From assembly GCA_029204225.1 (NCBI GenBank), contig CM055097.1, positions 9,907,184 to 9,971,183 of the forward strand: 64,000 bases of DNA, given 5' to 3'. Shown here piece by piece: positions 47,403 through 58,935 of this stretch. This stretch comes from Diphasiastrum complanatum (lineage: Eukaryota > Streptophyta > Lycopodiopsida > Lycopodiales > Lycopodiaceae). The position numbers and the translations under genes were made by a program. How positions within the stretch are numbered: position 1 is the stretch's first letter; every line of letters begins with the position of its first letter. The notes beneath the pieces are model-generated. The model was not told the origin of the DNA. It made no database searches and was given only the letters and a program-made list of their open reading frames with translations.

Positions 47403-47760
47403 GATCCTCCTAATTGACCACTTCAACAACTATTGATACTCCAAATTTTCGTTTCGATCGATCCGAAACCTGATCAACCAAGCCAATAATCAAATTACAA
47501 ACCCTACCACAGTGAACAGATGGAGAAAGAGCTCATACAAACAGAATCAGTTGTTTTTTATTAGAAAAAAAGGAAGAGAGGGTTGAGGGCGAGGGCGAGG
47601 GCGATGGCGAGAGAGAGAAGAAAAGAGTTCTAGAAGAGGAAATGGAATGAACTTTGGAGAGATGGGATGGGGTTAAGACATAACAATAGACCAGAAAGAA
47701 GTTGGGTTATGATATGACATGATATGATATGATGGGTACAACGAACGGCCTTGGCCAATG
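47403..47760 (-). promoter_or_regulatory. PP1 5' untranslated region and proximal promoter
   Basis: Upstream on minus is a CT-rich stretch with tandem GCCCTC units (about 47580-47640), common in leaders of plant housekeeping genes. No clear TATA box is seen at a convincing distance. The TSS is not determined. Confidence 0.35.
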
Positions 47761-49198
47761 TTGCAATTTATTTAGTGGGTGGTAATGCCATTATGGGCCA
47801 TTATCTCAGATAACTTGGGACTCTCGAAGGCCACGAGCTGCCGGAGGACCACATTGGCCCCAAACCATGAAACATTACCACACGTAATTGCATTGGGGAG
47901 AAACTTTTGGCACATATTTCAACCATTTTTTTTTTTTCAAATAAGCAAGTATCATGCAATGTAGGCCCCAAATAGGCCTAAAATTTCAACTACATTGTGG
48001 CCTAATATTCAAGGAGGAGGGCGTTCTATTTGCCACCACGCTATGCACTACCTCTACATCAACTCGCTACCCAAATGTTCGATTTTATCATTATTATTAT
48101 TATTTATATTATGGTGCGATAGTGGCATAGACCCCAAAACAATTATGATAAATCAATAATACTTTGAATGTTCTCTTCTTTCTTCTTTAAACTAAAAAGC
48201 ACAACACCATTTGCAGTTTCTCAATCAAAAGTGGTGCATTTCTTAATGCTCGAGATTTTATTGGGCCATGCTTAGGACTAGAATATCACTCCACCAATGC
48301 ATTTGTTCAACCTTCTTTACTCGTTTTGAGGTGATTTCGACAACAAGAGTTCTTCTAACATTGTGATTAAAATTTGCTATATTTGATTTAAAATCTAAAA
48401 TCTGGAATTAGCCTACTGTTATTCTGAATTCTTTCCTACTTTTACACCAATCATAATATTGTGAACATCATTAACAGCAAGGTACCCACAAATCATTCTA
48501 AGGGTTCTATTAAGTTAAATGTACACATTAACAATGTCAGCTTTGTGATCTCGAATGCCAATGACAAGCTTTGTGGTACAAATGTACACTCAATGTTAAA
48601 CATTGATCTATAAAAAATGATGAAAAGAAAAAGATCTGCATTGAAAGTTAAACATGTTTTACTTAAACTCGTGAAGCAAACACATGTCAACATATTGTCA
48701 CAATAGATTACAGCTTTGGAGAAAACTATAAAATCAAGCTATTTACATGGAACAATTAAAAATACTTCACCATCGTTCTTTTGAATATTTGGAAAAACCT
48801 TTCATAGAAAAAGTTTCACAACCAAAAGGCATGTGACTCACATCAATTTTACTATATAAGACTTGTCAAAGTTGTATGATTAAACAATTCTAAACTCAAA
48901 TTTCAACATTGGTGCAAGAGAGAAAAGCGAAAAATGTTTGTGTCATTGCCACTATACGACTTTAAGTATATTTGATTTGCTCTTCTTTTTAGCAATATCG
49001 ATATAGCTATAAAGCTATTGTGAAGATTTGCTAAAACCCGAGGTGTCACTCGTAGGTGAGTTTGAGCATTGATAAGGGATTTCTTAATTCTACTAAGTAT
49101 TAAAACATATTCTTTGCTTTTTAATTTTTCAATAACTTGAATACATTGCATTAGGCAGAGCTTCTCTTGATATATCAATCACCTTGTTCGTAGTATCC
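47761..49198. other. Intergenic region upstream of PP1
   Basis: AT-rich with short ATT repeats (about 48091-48110). No gene, RNA or element is recognised. Confidence 0.5.
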
Positions 49199-49850
49199 AA
49201 AATGCCGAATGTTGGTCGAGCTGGATATGCGGGCATCAATATGAGACTGGTATGTTTGTATACAACAAAACTTGCATTTGTATACTCCGATATGCAAAAC
49301 CTCTTTTTTCATGATGTCATTTATTTTTGTCTATTGTTGAGTGCCAAATTCCAGGCACAAGAAAAAAATAGGGCTCCAATTGTTGCTCATACCAATAAAG
49401 GTTTTGACAAACTAAAAGCAGGCGAGTTGGATCCTGACTTGGCTGAGACTTTGAAGGTAACACCCAACATGACGTATATTTACATATATTTTTTGAATGG
49501 TTTAAATGCATGTAAATTTATAAAATGTAATGATGAACATGTATATTATTCTACATGTAAATTTGATTAGCTATGAACGAAGATTTTAATACGCCATGAA
49601 CAAACCCCGATGAGAAAGTAATGAAGATTTTAGAAGAAAATAGTCGGGGACAAAAGAGAGTAAGAGGCCTAAGTGTCTATAGAAAAGAGATGCAGTATTC
49701 TTCCCAAGTAGTTGAAATGAGGAAGGAGATAGAGAGACAAAGTGAAGAAATGGAAGAACTCCGAAAGACTGTACAGATGCAGATGAAGATGATGAAAAGT
49801 TTATTCCAGGTCAGTTCGCTTTCTCATTTCTTCTTTCTCTCTCTCCATCT
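49199..49850 (+). pseudogene. TNP1-like gene fragment of the second CACTA copy
   Basis: Carries MPNVGRAGYAGINMRL, then after an intron-like gap VAHTNKGFDKLKAGELDPD, and the final exon with KRVRGLSVYRKEMQYSSQV and the coiled coil, continuing TVQMQMKMMKSLFQ to a GT at 49810. This copy keeps the reading frame past the point where the first copy has a two-base difference (LRKTVQ against LRKLYR). The 5' exons are lost. Confidence 0.65.
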
Positions 49851-49886
49851 CTTTCTTTTGAAACTTGGTACTGTCCTAGCTATCTA

Positions 49887-49913
49887 CATAGAGAGAGAGA
49901 GAGAGAGAGAGAG
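49887..49913. repeat. (AG)n microsatellite
   Basis: Equivalent to the 75-bp tract at 3497-3571. The flanking sequence on one side then skips about 830 bp relative to the first copy. Confidence 0.9.
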
Positions 49914-50412
49914 TCCAAAAATAACAAAGATTTTTTATCCTCCAAGATTGTAGCTTTGCAATTCTTTTTTCAAGAGGACGCTACCATATTGAGGGGAGGA
50001 TGTTACTATATTCCAATTTTTTACGTTCCTGTACATCATGAAATATCGTTCAAAAAGTGCATGTTTATTAACAAAGTTTTTGTAACATTATTAACCAATT
50101 GTAGTTTTTGTTCTGTAGTTTGTTGAATTTGGAGAAGGAAAAAATAAGTTGTCATTATGATTCCTATGAGTTTCATAGGTTCATGTTGCCGCAACTTTTT
50201 GGGAGCGATTGGGCAATAGATGGTCTTCTGCAAATGTGCATGGAGTAGGAACTACATATACACTGGTTGTTTATATTTGGTTATAGTCATGTCTGTAAAT
50301 CTTAAATTTCATTATATACTTATATAAGAAAATTACATTTTTGCTTTAGAGCAGATCAATGAAAAAGATCGAATATGCATCGTCAATCCACTATTTTACC
50401 AAAGAGCTACGG

Positions 50413-50452
<40 letters not shown>
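50413..50452. repeat. A40 homopolymer
   Basis: A run of 40 A at the site of the T18 run (2138-2155) of the first copy. Confidence 0.95.
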
Positions 50453-50454
<2 letters not shown>

Positions 50455-51300
50455 TGATTTGACAAATCGGGAATCAATGGAGAAATTTTGTATTCATAAT
50501 AGCTGGACAAATATCAGTCACATTTTCATTCCCGTTGTTGCCCAGTATGTATCAAATTAACTATTTGAAAGCCATGTTTGTCTTCTTGATTCATGCTCTT
50601 ACTACAATCAACCTTTACTTACACATGCTTTTGATACAGCAATCATTGGAGCTTGGTAATAATTGAGACGACGAGATGCAATCGAGCCTTGTATTCACCT
50701 TATTGTGTATGAGAAATTTTTCTCTCTTTTGGTCCATTTGATTGGGTGGTTTGTTGCTTTAATTTTGGACTGAAATACTTTAATCGTACTAATTATAAGT
50801 GATCGATATGTGCAGGCTATCTAAGAGTTGTTCCAAATGTTTGCAATAGAGATAGTTTGTATGTATAGTTGAATATGGCACTGTGATTGTTGGATTCCTT
50901 ACACAGAGATATTGTACATGTTGAGCAAAAAGGAGTTCAATCTGAGTCCTTATAACTAGCTAACAAATTGACAAACTACGCCAAGATATATAGAAGTTGA
51001 GACCCCTTGTTAACTTTTAAAAAATTGTTTGCACATCAAGCTCCACAACGGTTTACACTACAAAGTTATAAGAAATGTGCAAGGCCAATTATTTATTTCC
51101 GTAATTTTAGCCAAAATTTGTCTCCAAAATAGTCAAGACTACCCAAAAATTGCAAAACAAATCTACAATTATGAACAAAAACTTGAGGACATTTTCGCAA
51201 TTGTATTGGTGATATTTTCTTCAATTTTAGCCAACAAATTTTTTTTTTGGCAAAAATTGCCAAAACAATTGCGAAAGCTCATTTCTGCAATTTTTTTTTT

Positions 51301-51391
51301 CAAAATAGTGTATAAAAATTGCGAAAAATAAATCCGCAATTTTTATTTTCTATTGCGGATTTATTTTTCGCAATTTTTTGACACTATTTTG
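51301..51391. repeat. 40-bp-arm hairpin, second CACTA copy
   Basis: Identical in design and position to 1421-1511. Confidence 0.8.
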
Positions 51392-51765
51392 AAAAAAAAA
51401 TTGCGAAAATAAATTTTTGCAATTTTTTTCGCAATTTATGCAAAAAAAATTGCAAAAAAATATTCGTAATTTTTGCCACAACAATTGGGAAAATGAATTT
51501 CCTCAACTTTTTTTTATTATTTTTGCCCAAAAAATTTGGCAAAAAATATCAGCCAAACAAATTGCGGAAATAAATCTGTAATAATTATGCCAAAAAAATT
51601 GCGGGTAGATTTTCGCAAATTTTTTTATTGTTAATTTAGCCATAAAAATTGCGAAAAATTAGCCAAAAAAAATTGCAGAACCGAAATTGCGGATTTGCCA
51701 AAAAAATTACGAATTTTTTTGCAATTTTTGCCATTTTTTTTTTTGTAATTTTTGCCACCAATTTT

Positions 51766-52770
51766 TGCCTCCAGATTTACGAATAAGCGTGTGAGATCTA
51801 CGGTGAACAGACTCCGGAGGAGAAGTTGAAACAGTCCTCTATGTCATTGGTAGCTGCAGCCCAAGATTGGTTCTTCAACTAGTCGACCGAGAAAAAAGCC
51901 ACGTGAGAAGGGGTTAAAGCGGCTTTCATCGCACGCTTTAAACCAAAAAAGTTCTTCGAAGACTCGTTTCTCCTACTGAGCAAAATCAAGATGGAAAAAA
52001 GAAAAAGGATCAGGGACTACATAGGATGGGTCAAGCATTTTAAGATCTGAGTGCAACACAGCCTTGACTCCGAATCATGCGGTGATCATCATGTGGTTCC
52101 TAGTTGGGTTACCACGGAACATCATGAGAGAGCTTAAACGTTGGGAGCAGTATGCTACGTTGCAGGAGGCTATGGAAGATGTCATCAGAGAGGAAGATGA
52201 AGGATCAGATGACAACTCAAGCCATAACTATCCAACGATCCAACATCCCACTCCCTCGTTGACGATCAAGTGATCCATTGGAGTGATCTACGAGAAGAAG
52301 CAATAGCTATGGTAGATGTGGATATTCGCAATCACGAGGCAAATATAAATCCAGTTTTCCAGAAGGACAACAAGAATGCAGCCAGTCTTGTTGATAGAAA
52401 GGGCAAAAAGAAAGTGTTAGATTCTTTGAAATCCATCTGGTTGGAACAAAGTTCTACATCATCCTCACAGGTGACTGGAACACCGTAGCTTACCAGTCGT
52501 GCTAAGATTAATCTATTGAAGGAAGAATCTCGTAGACCGTCAGTTCATGAGATTGAGAAACCTTCAAAAATCATGCTGCCAAAGCTCAACAAAGCCTGAC
52601 AAGCCTCATGAAGATAAAGAACAAGTCTTTGAAGGACCAACATGTATGCAACCAATGAACTTAGCTAAACTTGGTGAAGAAGACAAGATCGTTTATGTGA
52701 GAGCACAATTGACACCCACTCAATTCACAAGGCTACATAATTTATTGGTGGAATACAACACCCCATAACA
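51766..52770 (+). pseudogene. Ty3/gypsy gag and linker remnant
   Basis: Right after the CACTA end, frames on plus read QIYE...EIYGEQTPEEKLK, ARFKPKKFFEDSFLLLSKIK and MWFLVGLPRNIMRELKRWEQY, matching gag at 62.1-62.75 kb. Near 52.27 kb the similarity jumps to the linker between protease and RT (QPMNLAKLGEEDKIVYVRAQ, as at about 59.65 kb), so nucleocapsid and protease are deleted. Several stops and frameshifts are present. It is the same gypsy family as the fragments at 1-766, 10.68-10.79 kb and 58.9-62.9 kb. Confidence 0.75.
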
Positions 52771-52913
52771 GTGACGACGCGAGTTCCCAAGTAGTTTAAG
52801 AGTCCTTGCGATAGTTTCAAAAATCCAGAAAGAGCCAAATTCTAGCTAGAACTTTCGTAGACCCCAAAATTGTGAGTTTCTGTTGCAACTAACCTTCGCC
52901 AGCTGAAGCTTCC
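52771..52913. other. Gypsy leader-like junction sequence
   Basis: Contains AACCTTCGCC and nearby GCGAGAG words like the gypsy leaders at 15 kb and 63 kb. No gene. Confidence 0.3.
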
Positions 52914-54350
52914 TCATGATGAGATTAGCTTACATACAAGCCTGCGAGAGTTCATCTTGCTCCAATGAACACATGCAAAGCGATAACTTTCAAGTACACC
53001 AAGGTACAAAACCTTAGGCTTATAGTTGAACAAGACTCCATATGGTGTATTTCTTCCAATAGCTCCATAACTCCACAAAGCTTTGCATAGTGGAAAATAA
53101 TCATGCACCATAAAACTTGAAGAAACACTTGTGAAATTATCAATAAGAGAAAATCAAGTGGTATCTCCCTTGCTTATTGGTGAAGAAAGGTGAACATCCA
53201 AGTGTTTCAACTCCATTGGATGTAAAGTCTTGGTAGAAGACATCATATATGGTTCCTTATGTGATTTTGCTACAAAGCAAGCCCTTCTTGGCTTTATCTC
53301 CTTGACCATTGAAGACATAGATCTGAAATTGGTATCATCCAATCTCCTATGCCATACTTACTCCTTGGAAATACTATCCATCAAAGCATTTTCACAAGAA
53401 CTTGCATTTGCATGTAGATCTAACTTGAAAATGCCACCATATTTTGATCCATATGCTAGGATCACATCACCTTTCTTGATGATACAATTATTGATATTAA
53501 ATTCCACATCAAAACCATCATCAAGAGCAACTTTCCAACACTAATCACATTCTTTGTGAGTTTAGAAACAAAGAGTACATTGGAAAGTGATAAACTCATA
53601 GAAGATGCAAAATTCAAAGAAATGCTTCCAGCTCCTTCAATAGAACATGCATGACCAATAACTGTGTATATTGATTTTTTAAGCTCTTGTAAAGGTTCAA
53701 TAGAAACAAAAGAACTCTTGGTGTAACCCATGTGTGATGTGGCACCACTATCAAATATACCAAGATACATCATTGAAGGGTGGTGTACAGGAGAAGCTAG
53801 ACACCATGAGTGATCCTTCTCCTTCACTTGCAAACGAGTCTTCTTTGGTAATGTTGGCTTGATTGTCTTGATTCTTCTTGTACTTGAAGGTATAAGAATG
53901 AAATAAATAATCTCCTTCTCCATCATAGTCTTTGTTCTTTGCTTTGACCTTGTCCTTTTTGAAGTGTTGATGTTGTCCTTTGCCCCTCCCTCTTGACTTG
54001 TCCTTGGTGAAGAGTGCTTTGTCATGTCCACCATCCTTCATTGAGAGTTTGTTGATCCTCAACAACCTATTCTCTTGCCTGCTTTCTTCAGCAATTAGAA
54101 CTCCCTGAAGATTTTCCAATGTTGGTAGATCCTCCTTAATAGCATAGGTTTGGACAATGTTTTCATACTCATCTCTTAATCCATTAAGGATTACTTGAAC
54201 AAGTTCATTGTTCTTTAGAGTATCTCCAATGCATGCTAATTCTTTGTGAAGACCTTTAACTCTCATGACATAGTTTGAAGCACTCTCATCAACTCTCTGA
54301 TAGCTTAGAAATATCTGATTTCTAAGTGTGAGCATTTCTAAGTCTAGAGG
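52914..54350 (-). pseudogene. Ty1/copia gag-protease-integrase remnant
   Basis: On minus, gag starts abruptly at LTLRNQIFLSYQRVDE (about 54.33 kb) and continues through ELACIGDTLKNNELVQVILN. A Lys-rich region replaces a clear knuckle. Protease WYIDSGATSHMGY is at about 53.75 kb, split across a frameshift, and a pre-integrase remnant at 53.15-53.34 kb. Finally a short integrase C-terminal piece (YGVLFNYKPKVLYLGVL) appears. The integrase core, RT and the gag N-terminus are absent. It is closely related to the plus-strand copia at 55.9-58.9 kb. Confidence 0.8.
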
Positions 54351-54593
54351 GAATCACATTACAAGCTTACAAATTCAAAATACAAATTGACATGATTTTG
54401 CTACAATGTTTGATTCATCATCAAGAATAGTGACGATTCTCACTTACATTTATGGTGGATGTAATAGCTCGAGGTAGAGCATCCCAAAAACCACTTTCTT
54501 ACACATCTAATAGTGATTTCTACTTCTAACTTGACACCTATCATGATGCATGCATGTTTATCCACCTATTGAAATATTGGAAAAATCTATCTA

Positions 54594-55172
54594 ATGTTGT
54601 AAGTAGGGGTCCTAAAAATGCCAAAGATGAATTGAGCTCTTTTGGCTTAGTAAAGACCCATCTTAGAATAAAATATTCAAGGTAGGTAGAAGTAGAAACT
54701 CGAGCTACCATAGGAATTGCCATTTGTATTTGCATGCCACATTTAATGCATGAAAATACTAGGTGGCACAACTAGACATATTGAGGTGGCTTGAATAAGT
54801 CTAGATAGCTTGAGAGGTGGATTCATAACTCCAATTCAACTCAAAGTAGGAGGAGAATCCATATATCTATATTTGTACTCTCATTGAGAAGATGATGAAA
54901 TTTGTGTGTGATGCAAATTTGGAGACTAAGCTCTTTGTGCCCTCTCTCTCTACTCGAGTTTTGTACTTTCATATTCTCTCTCTAGCCGAGTTGAGACATT
55001 TTTTGTGCTTAGTTTCATGTTTTGTTGATAGATCTTGCTTGTAACACAATAATATTTCTTGTATGATCAGCTTTCCTATTGTCAATCAATGCTAGTCTGA
55101 TCTTTATGGTATTATTAGGCTTAGGAGATCAAAAGTACATGTGTAGGGCGTCCCACACGTGTGAATTCAACA
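54594..55172 (+). repeat. Copia 5' LTR (left edge uncertain)
   Basis: Ends GTGAATTCAACA directly before the primer site. TGTTGTAAG at 54594 is a possible start. It contains a TATA-like CATATATCTATATTT (about 54858), CT-rich stretches and CCCACACGTGTGAATTC near its end. The 3' LTR is missing, so the start cannot be confirmed. Confidence 0.5.
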
Positions 55173-55185
55173 TGGTATCAGAGCC
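55173..55185 (+). other. Copia primer-binding site (tRNA-iMet)
   Basis: TGGTATCAGAGCC immediately after the LTR end CA. Confidence 0.9.
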
Positions 55186-55936
55186 TACCTAAGATTTACA
55201 AGCAAATCTAATCAAAAAGTTTGCAAATTTGATCAAATTTCAAGCTAGGAATTGTCTAGATTCTACTTTCTAGCTAGTTTGCAGTTTTCCAGGTGATTTA
55301 GAGCTTCAAACCACTTTGAATGGTCCAGATCAGGTACTGTACGAATTCAGGTGCAGGCACATGTGAAAGCCGCCCATTTTCATTCTGGTGGTTCTCTCTC
55401 ATCTTAGATCTAAATTTCATGCAATCTGGTCCACTAGAAAGCTAGAAATGTGTAGAATCTGATGCAATTTGAATCATGACAGTTGGATAAGCCAATCAAA
55501 AGTTATAAGCTTTTGAAGAGTCGTAGGTAGGGCACCTAGACCTGTGGCAAATCATGAGTACATGTCATTTATTGCCTGAATGATCACAAAAATCATCCAA
55601 AAGTTGACCAATCTCATCTATATGTGATTTAGGCAAAATTTAGAGGATCTAGGCAAATTGTTTCATACAAATAGATTGTATTTGAGTCAATTTGACATTT
55701 TTGGAGTATTTCACACGTGTGAAATTCAAAGAACCATAACTTTTGCCATACTTCATCTTTTTTGATGATTCAAATCTTGTTTTAGAGAGATTGTCAAACT
55801 AGTGAGATCTATCTCACAGTTTTTTGCTTAGTCTTACATAGGATTTGGTTTTTTACCCTTGATTGGCTCCTATAGTGAGAAGATAAGCAATTTTTTCATC
55901 CATCTTTTTTTATTTCCATCATTCTTTATTCCTTCA

Positions 55937-58935
55937 ATGGGTGTCTTTCTATTAGAAGCAAGTGAAAGATTGTCAACCTCCAATTACTCAATTTGGAAGG
56001 TTAGGATGGAATTTGTCTTAATTCCACAAGATGTGATGGATATTGTACTTGGTATTGAAGAAGAACCACAAATTCCTCAAGAAATTCCAAAGTACAAAAA
56101 GAGAGCTAGGATGGCTATGCATTATATTAAAATGAATGTCTCAAATGACATCTTAAGAGAAGTTGGTGCTTGTACTAATGCCAAAGATGCTTGGGATACT
56201 CTCAAGTCCATCTATGAGGCAAAAAATACTTCTAGACTTCTAACACTAAAAAACCAAATTTTTCAAAGTGTACAGAGAAGTGATGAATGTGCTTCAGCTT
56301 ATGTAATGAGAGTTAAAGATCTCCATAGAGAATTGTCATGCATAGGAGACTCCATCAACCAAAATGAACTTGTTCAAGTCATACTTAATGGATTAAAGGA
56401 GGAATATGACAACCTTGTTCATAGTTATGCCATTAAGGAGGAGCTACCAAGTTTGGAAGCACTCCAAAGTGTGCTCATTTTTGAAGAATCAAGACAAGAG
56501 TATAAACTCTTGAAAATGGAGAGACTATCTCTCAACATTGATGGTAAAGCTCTCTTTACCAAAGACAAGCACAAGACAAGAAGTACGAATCAACACCAAT
56601 CCTCTTCAAGCAAGAACAATCTGATTTCTAAGGAGAAAGGAGAAGAGGATGAGTCCTCTCAAGCTTTCACATCCAAGAAGAAGAAAAAAAACATCAAGTG
56701 TTTCTTTTGTGGCAAGAAGGGGCATTATGCCACCAATTGCTTCAAGAAGAAGAGTCAATTCAAGCAAGCCACCATTTCCAATGAAGAGAAGGAAGATGCT
56801 CATGCAAGTGATGGAGAGGGATCTCTTATGGTCTCGAGTTTTTCTTCATCACCTTTCAAGAAGGATGGTTCATGGTACATCGACAGTGGAGCTTCCTCAC
56901 ATATGTGTAGCTCCAAGCATGACGCCTTATGAAGGAGCCAAGAAGTCCATCTACATAGCAAATGATCATGAGTGTGCTATTGAAGGCATAGGGACCATTC
57001 CCTTAAAGCTTTCTTCATCAAAAGTTCTTTCTCTGTCTAAAGTACTTTTTGTTCCTAAGTTAACAAAAAAATCTTATTAGTGTTGGGCAATTGTTTGATA
57101 GTGGACTAGATGTGAATTTCAATGTTGATACATGTACAATCAAGAAGCATGATGAGATCCTTGCATTTGGGTCTAGATATGGTGGAATCTACAAGCTTGA
57201 TCCCAAAGAGTATGCTAACTCTTGTGATGGTGCTTTTGCTTCTCATATTTCTTTGGAGGAACTTTGGCATAGAAGGTTGGGGCATCCTAACTATAGTTCT
57301 ATGGTGTCCATGGTCAAGAAAGCCAAGGCTATTGGCTTGCCTAATCTTATCTCCAAGAATTTCAAGCCATGTGAGGCTTGTGCCATATCTAAGTCTCATA
57401 AGAAGCCTTTTTCAAAGTCATCTATCAAGACTACACATCCATTGGAGCTCATACACTCGGATGTGCACTTCTCATCTTCAAAGAGCAAGGGTGGTGCTAC
57501 TTGCTTTGTAACTTTCATTGATGATTTCACAAGATTTACTTGGTTATATCTTCTAGCTTCAAAGTCTATGGTGTTTGACTATTTCCTAAAGTTCAAAGCT
57601 CCAGTTAAAAAGCAATTTTCATACAAAATCAAGATTCTTAGAAGTGATGGAGGTGGTGAGTACTCTTCCAATAATTTTCATGATTATTGTGAGCTTGAAG
57701 GCATTAAAAGGGAGTTTTCTTGTGCATAAACACATCTCAAAATGGGGTGGCTGAAAGAAAGAATAGAACCTTGTGTGAATGTGCCAAAACCATTAGAATT
57801 GAGGCATCCTTGCCAAAAGACTTTTGGGGTGAGGCCACAAATTGTTCAAACTATTTTTGCAATCGACTCCCTCATGTTGCACTTGAAGGAAAGTCACCAT
57901 ATGAAGCACTTTATTTGAAGAAACCTAAGGTTGATCACTTAGAGTATTTGGATGCATATGCTTTGTCCATATTCCCTTGGAAACGAGAAAGAAGGATGAT
58001 CCGTGTGCAAGCAAAGGAGTAATGGTTGGATATTCATCCAACAAGAAAGCCTATCGAATCTACATGCTCTCTACTTCTAAAGTAATTGAAAGTAGAGATG
58101 TAGTTTTTCATGAAGAAGAAAAGTACAATCTTGGAGGGGCCGAGATCAAGCAACCTCAAAATCTATCACCTTTTATTATTGAAGACAATCAACATATGGA
58201 GGAGTAGAGATTTGACGATGGAAGTCCTTGGATTTTCACTCCTAGAAGATCCATGAGAGAGAGATCCGAGCCTAAGAGGCTCACTTATGATGACAAAGGA
58301 AAACAAGTGGATCTTGATTCCACTTATGCTTATTTTGTTTCTCATGAGGAGCCCAAAGATGTCCAAGAAGCCCTCAATACCAAGGAGTGGTATGAGGCCA
58401 TGAAGATTGAATATGATGCCTTGATCACCAACCACACATGCTAGTGGATGCATATTATTGGATGCAAGTGGGTGTTCAAGATCAAGTACAATCATGATGG
58501 CTCCATCAACAAGTACAAGGCAAGATTATGTGCTAAAGGCTTTGCACAAATATACGGCCTTGACTATGAAGAAGCCTTTGCTCCTATAGCAAAGATGGTG
58601 ACAATAAGAATCATAAACTCTCTTGCCTTAATTTTTAAGTGAAAATTGTATCAACTTGATGTCTCCAACGCTTTTTTGAATGGCTATCTTGAGGAGGAGA
58701 TATACGTGGAACAACCTCAAGGATTCATCAAGGATAAATCTAAGGTGTGTTTGCTATTTAGAAGTCTTTATGGCTTGAAGCAAGCACCTAGATCATGGTA
58801 TTCAAGACTCGACAACTTTCTACTTTCATTAGGATTTGTGCTTAGTGACTATGATCCTTCTATGTACTTAAAGTTTGATGGTAGTAATAATGTCATTTTT
58901 CTAATCTATGTAGATGACATTATTCTTAGATATTT
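55937..58935 (+). pseudogene. Ty1/copia gag-pol, truncated in reverse transcriptase
   Basis: Gag from ATG 55937 (MGVFLLEASERLSTSNYSIW) has a UBN2-type capsid, a knuckle CFFCGKKGHYATNC (about 56.70 kb) and protease WYIDSGASSHM (about 56.88 kb). A frameshift occurs at about 56.93 kb. Pre-integrase WHRRLGHPNY (about 57.27 kb) is followed by the integrase core with HSDVHFS, LRSDGGGEYSS and NGVAERKNRTL (a stop at 57727 separates the last two), then FWGEA. Reverse transcriptase has GCKWVFKIKYN, QLDVSNAFLNGYLEEE, SLYGLKQAPRSWY and the YVDDII box at 58.91-58.93 kb. There are stops near 58207, 58442 and 58640. The sequence changes to gypsy at about 58936. The RT thumb, RNase H and 3' LTR are missing. 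Gag itself is the longest intact copia frame in the window. Confidence 0.9.

Larger units (their letters stand above)
49199..51757 (-). mobile_element. Second, truncated CACTA copy
   Basis: Bases 49199-50711 are the reverse complement of 1879-4260 of the first copy, minus about 830 bp. Bases 50719-51757 match 774-1872 in direct orientation. It starts inside a TNP1 exon (MPNVGRAGYAG) and ends near TTTTGCCACC, a damaged remnant of the expected TGCCACATTTTCTTGTAGTG terminus. It lacks TNP2 and the right end. Confidence 0.8.
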
